A DNA stretch of 64,000 nt from Escarpia spicata. Its lineage: Eukaryota; Annelida; Polychaeta; Sabellida; Siboglinidae. Shown piece after piece: positions 51,305 through 62,933 of the stretch. The translations under genes were made by a program, and so were the position numbers. Under the pieces are notes generated by a model, which saw only the letters and a program-made list of their open reading frames with translations, was not told the origin of the DNA and ran no database searches. The stretch covers positions 69,980,145 to 70,044,144 of the forward strand of contig OZ023205.1 of NCBI GenBank assembly GCA_963995525.1, read 5' to 3'. Positions within the stretch are counted from its first letter, which is position 1. The number at the start of each line of letters is the position of its first letter.

Positions 51305-53815
51305 CACAAATTGTTGTCCTAACCCCCCTTAAAATAACCATACTTTTACACAGGCGCAGATCTCTGCTTGATACAGAGTGTCCAAACATCGCCACACGTC
51401 AATTACTTGGCCACTGTGTATTTCGCTGATGTATACACATTATTGGAAACAAGAGATACTACTGGCAAAATAGTTAATTTCAGAAAGAAACAAACGTTTG
51501 ACAAGGACATCCAAGACACGTGATAAAGGTTGTTGACAGTTGTGGCACCCAGTATCTCTTCAAGTACATCAACGAGTCCATTGTCCTAATCATATTTTAT
51601 TTAAACATCGCCAAATTCTTACAAGGGTACTAACAAACATTTCTGATGTTAAATATACGGTTATAACGTAAAAATACCAGTGGTAAAAACAGCTTCTTGT
51701 CAGAGTAATTGACGTCAGCCTACAGTTAGTTTAAGCTGCCTTGCCTTGTGCAAACTTCGGTATAATTCGGTTATATTAGAGCTGAAAAGCACACGATCGA
51801 TGAAAATGATAGCATGCCAGTCCATGTACACAATTTCAACATATGACCCTTCTCTTAGGTGACTAGTTTTAATTTTTATGGCTAAAAATGAACTAATTCG
51901 GATCATTGCGGTCGCTGCACATTTGGAGAGTCACACACTGTTATGATATTCTCTGTTAAATTCGTGGTATATTTATGTAGATTCTCAATTGTTCTTCTTG
52001 TCTCAGTTAGTGTATGGATGTTGCTATAAAAAATAGGTGCTAGATGCCTGATTAGTAGAAGTGTGTGGACAACTGGCTTCCTATGGTGGCCAACATTTCA
52101 CTAAAATTAGGGCCGTGTTGGGGGGGGGGGGGAATAAAATGTTGCCTGCTTGCCCATTATTGCTTATTGTGCGATCCAAGTATCATATATATAAAAGTGC
52201 CATATAATTAGGAAGGACAAGTTGGAACAGCAGAAATACCCACGTTAGTATTGGGGTTATGAAACACGCATTTATAGATATCGCTTACAAAAATATAAAT
52301 GATATAACTAAGGCGAAATTCATCCTACTGGAAATATGTCAATATTGTTGCACATGATGTAGATTTAAAAGAAACTCCACGCCCTGACACATATACACTT
52401 TTTACACAAGCTTTCGTGGTACTCAGTATCATAGAACATGCTTGGAATGTACTTTTTAACTTTCACGCCACCAAAATTATCACTTTATTTTCCATGCATA
52501 TCACATAATAACTGGCTTATTAATTACTTTTAAAACTTCTTTTAGATGTAATACTAACAGTATGCAATAGCTGCACGATATTCTGGCCTACACCAGCTTC
52601 CAAATACAGCCGAAAAACCATCACCCGTCGCTCAAATAACATTTTGGCAGTTTTTGTGATAAAACGGGCGTATTTCTAATTTGGGGTAAGACCACATTTA
52701 AATTTTACATAGGCGGCCATTATAACGTTTCCTTCATTTCCTGCTAAATTTGATGAACTTTTTTTCTTTTCTTGAAAATTTCACAGCATATTTAACCTCC
52801 ATTGACACAAGTGCTGTGGAAAACTCGTAAAATTCTCACACCTCAGTTTTCAGAAAAATCCACCCAAACCTGACACCCTTCAATTTCGCCCCAATCTGGT
52901 GACGGATTTTGAAATATTGGTGCGTTCTGCAAAATAGCCATTGTGCGAATATGCGAGCGACTAGCGTATTTTTATTGCTACCTCGTGAAAGATCTAATGT
53001 AGTAGTACATTTAGTATTCACTGGACTGACATGTGCCATGCCAAAGTGCTCGAACAAAATTCACACATGACACCAAAACGGTATTTTCAAAGGCACTCTT
53101 TCGGCGGACGAATCCTTAATGTGGTCTTACCCCAAATAGATCTCCTGAATCTTGCAAATCTTCACGAAAGTTTGATTTATATCAAGCCATACATATAACT
53201 AGATTAACCACAAAGGGAAATTTGCACTGCCTCAATAACAATTAAAATATGCGTCATCAAACTGTGCACACCTCCAAGCTAAACAGCGCCTTGAGTTGGT
53301 TTAAACATGCTTATTCGGTACTTTATATTACATACGACGTTTGCCTGGTATGAATGGTACTGAGCACAGCATACAGGCCAACACAGTATCTTACCGATAT
53401 GGGAATAAAATATATAGAATATTAACGAAATATATTTTTTGGTAATTTTTCATAAAATGTTGTATTCTTTTGCAAAAAATACACAAAATCATTATTTTAA
53501 GCAGCATTTTATTGGACATGCACGTTGCAAATCTTCACGAATTTTGGTATAACATAATGCCCACCAACTATGCTAAATAATCTGAGGCAATCATGACCTA
53601 TACGTCATTCGTGTGCGACACCAGTAGGTGTCAAAAGCACAAGTCAGGCATTTCAACAATATTCACAGTATTGAAAGGCACAGAGGCGTCTTTTGATGGT
53701 AACTACAATTATATTGTAGATAACGGGCTAAAATGCTGGGTGTAAATTGAGGTATATACATAGTACATTATGAAAACAAAACTGGGATGCCCAGTGGAAC
53801 GTGTATCTTGCGTCA
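51305..53815 (+). repeat. Satellite unit U24, filled, 6 bp variant
   Basis: Copy of U21: L-a, element at 52679-53137 with the 6 bp gain and the same three substitutions, R-g. G tract of 13 at 52120-52132. Confidence 0.95.
52679..53137. mobile_element. MITE-like element in U24 (459 bp)
   Basis: Same variant set as the U21 copy (6 bp gain plus three substitutions), consistent with the trimer duplication of U20-U22 to U23-U25. Confidence 0.85.
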
Positions 53816-55871
53816 CACAAATTGTTGTCCTAACCCCCCTTAAAATAACCATACTTTTACACAGGCGCAGATCTCTGCTTGATACAGAGTGTCCAAACAT
53901 CGCCACACGTCAATTACTTGGCCACTGTGTATTTCGCTGATGTATACACATTATTGGAAACAAGAGATACTACTGGCAAAATAGTTAATTTCAGAAAGAA
54001 ACAAACGTTTGACAAGGACATCCAAGACACGTGATAAAGGTTGTTGACAGTTGTGGCACCCAGTATCTCTCCAAGTACATCAACGAGTCCATTGTCCTAA
54101 TCATATTTTATTTAAACATCGCCAAATTCTTACAAGGGTACTAACAAACATTTCTGATGTTAAATATACGGATATAACGTAAAAATACCAGTGGTAAAAA
54201 CAGCTTCTTGTCAGAGTAATTGACGTCAGCCTACAGTTAGTTTAAGCTGCCTTGCCTTGTGCAAACTTCGGTATAATTCGGTTATATTAGAGCTGAAAAG
54301 CACACGATCGTTGAAAATGATAGCATGCCAGTCCATGTACACAATTTCAACATATGACCCTTCTCTTAGGTGACTAGTTTTAATTTTTATGGCTAAAAAT
54401 GAACTAATTCGGATCATTGCGGTCGCTGCACATTTGGAGAGTCACACACTGTTATGATATTCTCTGTTACATTCGTGGTATATTTATGTAGATTCTCAAT
54501 TGTTCTTCTTGTCTCAGTTAGTGTATGGATGTTGCTATAAAAAATAGGTGCTAGATGCCTGATTAGTAGAAGTGTGTGGACAACTGGCTTCCTATGGTGG
54601 CCAACATTTCACTAAAATTAGGGCCGTGTTGGGGGGGGGGGGGGGAATAAAATGTTGCCTGCTTGCCCATTATTGCTTATTGTGCGATCCAAGTATCATA
54701 TATATAAAAGTGCCATATAATTAGGAAGGACAAGTTGGAACAGCAGAAACACCCACGTTAGTATTGGGGTTATGAAACACGCATTTATAGATATCGCTTA
54801 CAAAAATATAAATGATATAACTAAGGCGAAATTCATCCTACTGGAAATATGTCAATATTGTTGCACATGATGTAGATTTAAAAGAAACTCCACGCCCTGA
54901 CACATATACACTTTTTACACAAGCTTTCGTGGTACTCAGTATCATAGAACATGCTTGGAATGTACTTTTTAACTTTCACGCCACCAAAATTATCACTTTA
55001 TTTTCCATGCATATCACATAATAACTGGCTTATTAATTACTTTTAAAACTTCTTTTAGATGTAATACTAACAGTATGCAATAGCTGCACGATATTCTGGC
55101 CTACACCAGCTTCCAAATACAGCCGAAAAACCATCACCCGTCGCTCAAATCACATTTTGGCAGTTTTTGTGATAAAACGGGCGTATTTCTAATTGATCTC
55201 CTGAATCTTGCAAATCTTCACGAAAGTTTGATTTATATCAAGCCATACATATAACTAGATTAACCACAAAGGGAAATTTGCACTGCCTCAATAACAATTA
55301 AAATATGCGTCATCAAACTGTGCACACCTCCAAGCTAAACAGCGCCTTGAGTTGGTTTAAACATGCTTATTCGGTACTTTATATTACATACGACGTTTGC
55401 CTGGTATGAATGGTACTGAGCACAGCATACAGGCCAACACAGTATCTTACCGATATGGGAATAACATATATAGAATATTAACGAAATATATTTTTTGGTA
55501 ATTTTTCATAAAATGTTGTATTCTTTTGCAAAAAATACACAAAATCATTATTTTAAGCAGCATTTTATTGAACATGCACGTTGCAAATCTTCACGAATTT
55601 TGGTATAACATAATGCCCACCAACTATGCTAAATAATCTGAGGCAATCATGACCTATACGTCATTCGTGTTAGACTCCAGTAGGTGTCAAAAGCACAAGT
55701 CAGTCATTTCAACAATATTCACAGTATTGAAAGGCACAGAGGCGTCTTTTGATGGTAACTACACTTATATTGTAGATAACGGGCTAAAATGCTGGGTGTA
55801 AATTGAGGTATATACATAGTACATTATGAAAACAAAACTGGGATGCCCAGTGGAACGTGTATCTTGCGTCA
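53816..55871 (+). repeat. Satellite unit U25, empty
   Basis: Copy of U22 at the palindrome variant (CTACACTTAT). L-b, R-t, G tract of 15 at 54631-54645. Private TATTGAACATG near 55567. Confidence 0.95.
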
Positions 55872-58372
55872 CACAAATTGTTGTCCTAACCCCCCTTAAA
55901 ATAACCATACTTTTACACAGGCGCAGATCTCTGCTTGATACAGAGTGTCCAAACATCGCCACACGTCAATTACTTGGCCACTGTGTATTTCGCTGATGTA
56001 TACACATTATTGGAAACAAGAGATACTACTGGCAAAATAGTTAATTTCAGAAAGAAACAAACGTTTGACAAGGACATCCAAGACACGTGATAAAGGTTGT
56101 TGACAGTTGTGGCACCCAGTATCTCTTCAAGTACATCAACGAGTCCATTGTCCTAATCATATTTTATTTAAACATCGCCAAATTCTTACAAGGGTACTAA
56201 CAAACATTTCTGATGTTAAATATACGGTTATAACGTAAAAATACCAGTGGTAAAAACAGCTTCTTGTCAGAGTAATTGACGTCAGCCTACAGTTAGTTTA
56301 AGCTGCCTTGCCTTGTGCAAACTTCGGTATAATTCGGTTATATTAGAGCTGAAAAGCACACGATCGATGAAAATGATAGCATGCCAGTCCATGTACACAA
56401 TTTCTACATATGACCCTTCTCTTAGGTGACTAGTTTTAATTTTTATGGCTAAAAATGAACTAATTCGGATCATTGCGGTCGCTGCACATTTGGAGAGTCA
56501 CACACTGTTATGATATTCTCTGTTAAATTCGTGGTATATTTATGTAGATTCTCAATTGTTCTTCTTGTCTCAGTTAGTGTATGGATGTTGCTATAAAAAA
56601 TAGGTGCTAGATGCCTGATTAGTAGAAGTGTGTGGACAACTGGCTTCCTATGGTGGCCAACATTTCACTAAAATTAGGGCCGTGTTGGGGGGGGGAATAA
56701 AATGTTGCCTGCTTGCCCATTATTGCTTATTGTGCGATCCAAGTATCATATATATAAAAGTGCCATATAATTAGGAAGGACAAGTTGGAACAGCAGAAAT
56801 ACCCACGTTAGTATTGGGGTTATGAAACACGCATTTATAGATATCGCTTACAAAAATATAAATGATATAACTAAGGCGAAATTCATCCTACTGGAAATAT
56901 GTCAATATTGTTGCACATGATGTAGATTTAAAAGAAACTCCACGCCCTGACACATATACACTTTTTACACAAGCTTTCGTGGTACTCAGTATCATAGAAC
57001 ATGCTTGGAATGTACTTTTTAACTTTCACGCCACCAAAATTATCACTTTATTTTCCATGCATATCACATAATAACTGGCTTATTAATTACTTTTAAAACT
57101 TCTTTTAGATGTAATACTAACAGTATGCAATAGCTGCACGATATTCTGGCCTACACCAGCTTCCAAATACAGCCGAAAAACCATCACCCGTCGCTCAAAT
57201 CACATTTTGGCAGTTTTTGTGATAAAACGGGCGTATTTCTAATTTGGGGTAAGACCACATTTAAATTTTACATAGGCGGCCATTATAACGTTTCCTTCAT
57301 TTCCTGCTAAATTTGATGAACACTTTTCTTGAAAATTTCACAGCATATTTAACCTCCATTGACACAAGTGCTGTGGAAAACTCGTAAAATTCTCATACCT
57401 CAGTTTTCAGAAAAATCCACCCAAACCTGACACCCTTCAATTTCGCCCCAATCTGGTGACGGATTTTGAAATATTGGTGCGTTCTGCAAAATAGCCATTG
57501 TGCGAATATGCGAGCGACTAGCGTATGTTTATTGCTACCTCGTGAAAGATCTAATGTAGTAGTACATTTAGTATTCACTGGACTGACATGTGCCATGCCA
57601 AAGTGCTCGAACAAAATTCACACATGACACCAAAACGGTATTTTCAAGGGCACTCTTTCGGCGGACGAATCCTTAATGTGGTCTTACCCCAAATAGATCT
57701 CCTGAATCTTGCAAATCTTCACGAAAGTTTGATTTATATCAAGCCATACATATAACTAGATTAACCACAAAGGGAAATTTGCACTGCCTCAATAACAATT
57801 AAAATATGCGTCATCAAACTGTGCACACCTCCAAGCTAAATAGCGCCTTGAGTTGGTTTAAACATGCTTATTCGGTACTTTATATTACATACGACGTTTG
57901 CCTGGTATGAATGGTACTGAGCACAGCATACAGGCCAACACAGTATCTTACCGATATGGGAATAAAATATATAGAATATTAACGAAATATATTTTTTGGT
58001 AATTTTTCATAAAATGTTGTATTCTTTTGCAAAAAATACACAAAATCATTATTTTAAGCAGCATTTTATTGGACATGCACGTTGCAAATCTTCACGGATT
58101 TTGGTATAACATAATGCCCACCAACTATGCTAAATAATCTGAGGCAATCATGACCTATACGTCATTCGTGTGCGACACCAGTAGGTGTCAAAAGCACAAG
58201 TCAGGCATTTCAACAATATTCACAGTATTGAAAGGCACAGAGGCGTCTTTTGATGGTAACTACAATTATATTGTAGATAACGGGCTAAAATGCTGGGTGT
58301 AAATTGAGGTATATACATAGTACATTATGAAAACAAAACTGGGATGCCCAGTGGAACGTGTATCTTGCGTCA
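55872..58372 (+). repeat. Satellite unit U26, filled
   Basis: L-a, short G tract of 9 at 56687-56695, element at 57242-57694, R-g. ATTTCTACATATG near 56400 is shared only with U29. Private CTTCACGGATTT near 58092. Confidence 0.95.
57242..57694. mobile_element. MITE-like element in U26 (453 bp)
   Basis: Standard copy with intact ends, without the 6 bp gain or the U21-type substitutions, although its neighbours U24 and U27 carry some of them. Confidence 0.85.
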
Positions 58373-60878
58373 CACAAATTGTTGTCCTAACCCCCCTTAA
58401 AATAACCATACTTTTACACAGGCGCAGATCTCTGCTTGATACAGAGTGTCCAAACATCGCCACACGTCAATTACTTGGCCACTGTGTATTTCGCTGATGT
58501 ATACACATTATTGGAAACATGAGATACTACTGGCAAAATAGTTAATTTCAGAAAGAAACAAACGTTTGACAAGGACATCCAAGACACGTGATAAAGGTTG
58601 TTGACAGTTGTGGCACCCAGTATCTCTCCAAGTACATCAACGAGTCCATTGTCCTAATCATATTTTATTTAAACATCGCCAAATTCTTACAAGGGTACTA
58701 ACAAACATTTCTGATGTTAAATATACGGATATAACGTAAAAATACCAGTGGTAAAAACAGCTTCTTGTCAGAGTAATTGACGTCAGCCTACAGTTAGTTT
58801 AAGCTGCCTTGCCTTGTGCAAACTTCGGTATAATTCGGTTATATTAGAGCTGAAAAGCACACGATCGTTGAAAATGATAGCATGCCAGTCCATGTACACA
58901 ATTTCAACATATGACCCTTCTCTTAGGTGACTAGTTTTAATTTTTATGGCTAAAAATGAACTAATTCGGATCATTGCGGTCGCTGCACATTTGGAGAGTC
59001 ACACACTGTTATGATATTCTCTGTTACATTCGTGGTATATTTATGTAGATTCTCAATTGTTCTTCTTGTCTCAGTTAGTGTATGGATGTTGCTATAAAAA
59101 ATAGGTGCTAGATGCCTGATTAGTAGAAGTGTGTGGACAACTGGCTTCCTATGGTGGCCAACATTTCACTAAAATTAGGGCCGTGTTGGGGGGGGGGGGG
59201 AAATAAAATGTTGCCTGCTTGCCCATTATTGCTTATTGTGCGATCCAAGTATCATATATATAAAAGTGCCATATAATTAGGAAGGACAAGTTGGAACAGC
59301 AGAAACACCCACGTTAGTATTGGGGTTATGAAACACGCATTTATAGATATCGCTTACAAAAATATAAATGATATAACTAAGGCGAAATTCATCCTACTGG
59401 AAATATGTCAATATTGTTGCACATGATGTAGATTTAAAAGAAACTCCACGCCCTGACACATATACACTTTTTACACAAGCTTTCGTGGTACTCAGTATCA
59501 TAGAACATGCTTGGAATGTACTTTTTAACTTTCACGCCACCAAAATTATCACTTTATTTTCCATGCATATCACATAATAACTGGCTTATTAATTACTTTT
59601 AAAACTTCTTTTAGATGTAATACTAACAGTATGCAATAGCTGCACGATATTCTGGCCTACACCAGCTTCCAAATACAGCCGAAAAACCATCACCCGTCGC
59701 TCAAATAACATTTTGGCAGTTTTTGTGATAAAACGGGCGTATTTCTAATTTGGGGTAAGACCACATTTAAATTTTACATAGGCGGCCATTATAACGTTTC
59801 CTTCATTTCCTGCTAAATTTGATGAACACTTTTCTTGAAAATTTCACAGCATATTTAACCTCCATTGACACAAGTGCTGTGGAAAACTCGTAAAATTCTC
59901 ACACCTCAGTTTTCAGAAAAATCCACCCAAACCTGACACCCTTCAATTTCGCCCCAATCTGGTGACGGATTTTGAAATATTGGTGCGTTCTGCAAAATAG
60001 CCATTGTGCGAATATGCGAGCGACTAGCGTATTTTTATTGCTACCTCGTGAAAGATCTAATGTAGTAGTACATTTAGTATTCACTGGACTGACATGTGCC
60101 ATGCCAAAGTGCTCGAACAAAATTCACACATGACACCAAAACGGTATTTTCAAAGGCACTCTTTCGGCGGACGAATCCTTAATGTGGTCTTACCCCAAAT
60201 AGATCTCCTGAATCTTGCAAATCTTCACGAAAGTTTGATTTATATCAAGCCATACATATAACTAGATTAACCACAAAGGGAAATTTGCACTGCCTCAATA
60301 ACAATTAAAATATGCGTCATCAAACTGTGCACACCTCCAAGCTAAACAGCGCCTTGAGTTGGTTTAAACATGCTTATTCGGTACTTTATATTACATACGA
60401 CGTTTGCCTGGTATGAATGGTACTGAGCACAGCATACAGGCCAACACAGTATCTTACCGATATGGGAATAAAATATATAGAATATTAACGAAATATATTT
60501 TTTGGTAATTTTTCATAAAATGTTGTATTCTTTTGCAAAAAATACACAAAATCATTATTTTAAGCAGCATTTTATTGGACATGCACGTTGCAAATCTTCA
60601 CGAATTTTGGTATAACATAATGCCCACCAACTATGCTAAATAATCTGAGGCAATCATGACCTATACGTCATTCGTGTGCGACACCAGTAGGTGTCAAAAG
60701 CACAAGTCAGGCATTTCAACAATATTCACAGTATTGAAAGGCACAGAGGCGTCTTTTGATGGTAACTACAATTATATTGTAGATAACGGGCTAAAATGCT
60801 GGGTGTAAATTGAGGTATATACATAGTACATTATGAAAACAAAACTGGGATGCCCAGTGGAACGTGTATCTTGCGTCA
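58373..60878 (+). repeat. Satellite unit U27, filled
   Basis: L-b, G tract of 13 at 59188-59200 followed by A where other units have G, which accounts exactly for its length. Element at 59748-60200 carries the U21/U24 substitutions but not the 6 bp gain. R-g. Private GGAAACATGAGAT near 58513. Confidence 0.95.
59748..60200. mobile_element. MITE-like element in U27 (453 bp)
   Basis: Carries the three U21/U24 substitutions (CTCACACC, GTATTTTTATT, CAAAGGCAC) but has the standard GAACACTTTTC without the 6 bp gain, so it is a recombinant or intermediate form. Ends intact. Confidence 0.85.
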
Positions 60879-62933
60879 CACAAATTGTTGTCCTAACCCC
60901 CCTTAAAATAACCATACTTTTACACAGGCGCAGATCTCTGCTTGATACAGAGTGTCCAAACATCGCCACACGTCAATTACTTGGCCACTGTGTATTTCGC
61001 TGATGTATACACATTATTGGAAACAAGAGATACTACTGGCAAAATAGTTAATTTCAGAAAGAAACAAACGTTTGACAAGGACATCCAAGACACGTGATAA
61101 AGGTTGTTGACAGTTGTGGCACCCAGTATCTCTCCAAGTACATCAACGAGTCCATTGTCCTAATCATATTTTATTTAAACATCGCCAAATTCTTACAAGG
61201 GTACTAACAAACATTTCTGATGTTAAATATACGGATATAACGTAAAAATACCAGTGGTAAAAACAGCTTCTTGTCAGAGTAATTGACGTCAGCCTACAGT
61301 TAGTTTAAGCTGCCTTGCCTTGTGCAAACTTCGGTATAATTCGGTTATATTAGAGCTGAAAAGCACACGATCGTTGAAAATGATAGCATGCCAGTCCATG
61401 TACACAATTTCAACATATGACCCTTCTCTTAGGTGACTAGTTTTAATTTTTATGGCTAAAAATGAACTAATTCGGATCATTGCGGTCGCTGCACATTTGG
61501 AGAGTCACACACTGTTATGATATTCTCTGTTACATTCGTGGTATATTTATGTAGATTCTCAATTGTTCTTCTTGTCTCAGTTAGTGTATGGATGTTGCTA
61601 TAAAAAATAGGTGCTAGATGCCTGATTAGTAGAAGTGTGTGGACAACTGGCTTCCTATGGTGGCCAACATTTCACTAAAATTAGGGCCGTGTTGGGGGGG
61701 GGGGGGGAATAAAATGTTGCCTGCTTGCCCATTATTGCTTATTGTGCGATCCAAGTATCATATATATAAAAGTGCCATATAATTAGGAAGGACAAGTTGG
61801 AACAGCAGAAACACCCACGTTAGTATTGGGGTTATGAAACACGCATTTATAGATATCGCTTACAAAAATATAAATGATATAACTAAGGCGAAATTCATCC
61901 TACTGGAAATATGTCAATATTGTTGCACATGATGTAGATTTAAAAGAAACTCCACGCCCTGACACATATACACTTTTTACACAAGCTTTCGTGGTACTCA
62001 GTATCATAGAACATGCTTGGAATGTACTTTTTAACTTTCACGCCACCAAAATTATCACTTTATTTTCCATGCATATCACATAATAACTGGCTTATTAATT
62101 ACTTTTAAAACTTCTTTTAGATGTAATACTAACAGTATGCAATAGCTGCACGATATTCTGGCCTACACCAGCTTCCAAATACAGCCGAAAAACCATCACC
62201 CGTCGCTCAAATCACATTTTGGCAGTTTTTGTGATAAAACGGGCGTATTTCTAATTGATCTCCTGAATCTTGCAAATCTTCACGAAAGTTTGATTTATAT
62301 CAAGCCATACATATAACTAGATTAACCACAAAGGGAAATTTGCACTGCCTCAATAACAATTAAAATATGCGTCATCAAACTGTGCACACCTCCAAGCTAA
62401 ACAGCGCCTTGAGTTGGTTTAAACATGCTTATTCGGTACTTTATATTACATACGACGTTTGCCTGGTATGAATGGTACTGAGCACAGCATACAGGCCAAC
62501 ACAGTATCTTACCGATATGGGAATAACATATATAGAATATTAACGAAATATATTTTTTGGTAATTTTTCATAAAATGTTGTATTCTTTTGCAAAAAATAC
62601 ACAAAATCATTATTTTAAGCAGCATTTTATTGGACATGCACGTTGCAAATCTTCACGAATTTTGGTATAACATAATGCCCACCAACTATGCTAAATAATC
62701 TGAGGCAATCATGACCTATACGTCATTCGTGTTAGACTCCAGTAGGTGTCAAAAGCACAAGTCAGTCATTTCAACAATATTCACAGTATTGAAAGGCACA
62801 GAGGCGTCTTTTGATGGTAACTACACTTATATTGTAGATAACGGGCTAAAATGCTGGGTGTAAATTGAGGTATATACATAGTACATTATGAAAACAAAAC
62901 TGGGATGCCCAGTGGAACGTGTATCTTGCGTCA
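60879..62933 (+). repeat. Satellite unit U28, empty
   Basis: L-b, R-t, G tract of 14 at 61694-61707. The palindrome variant CTACACTTAT is shared with U22 and U25. Confidence 0.95.
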
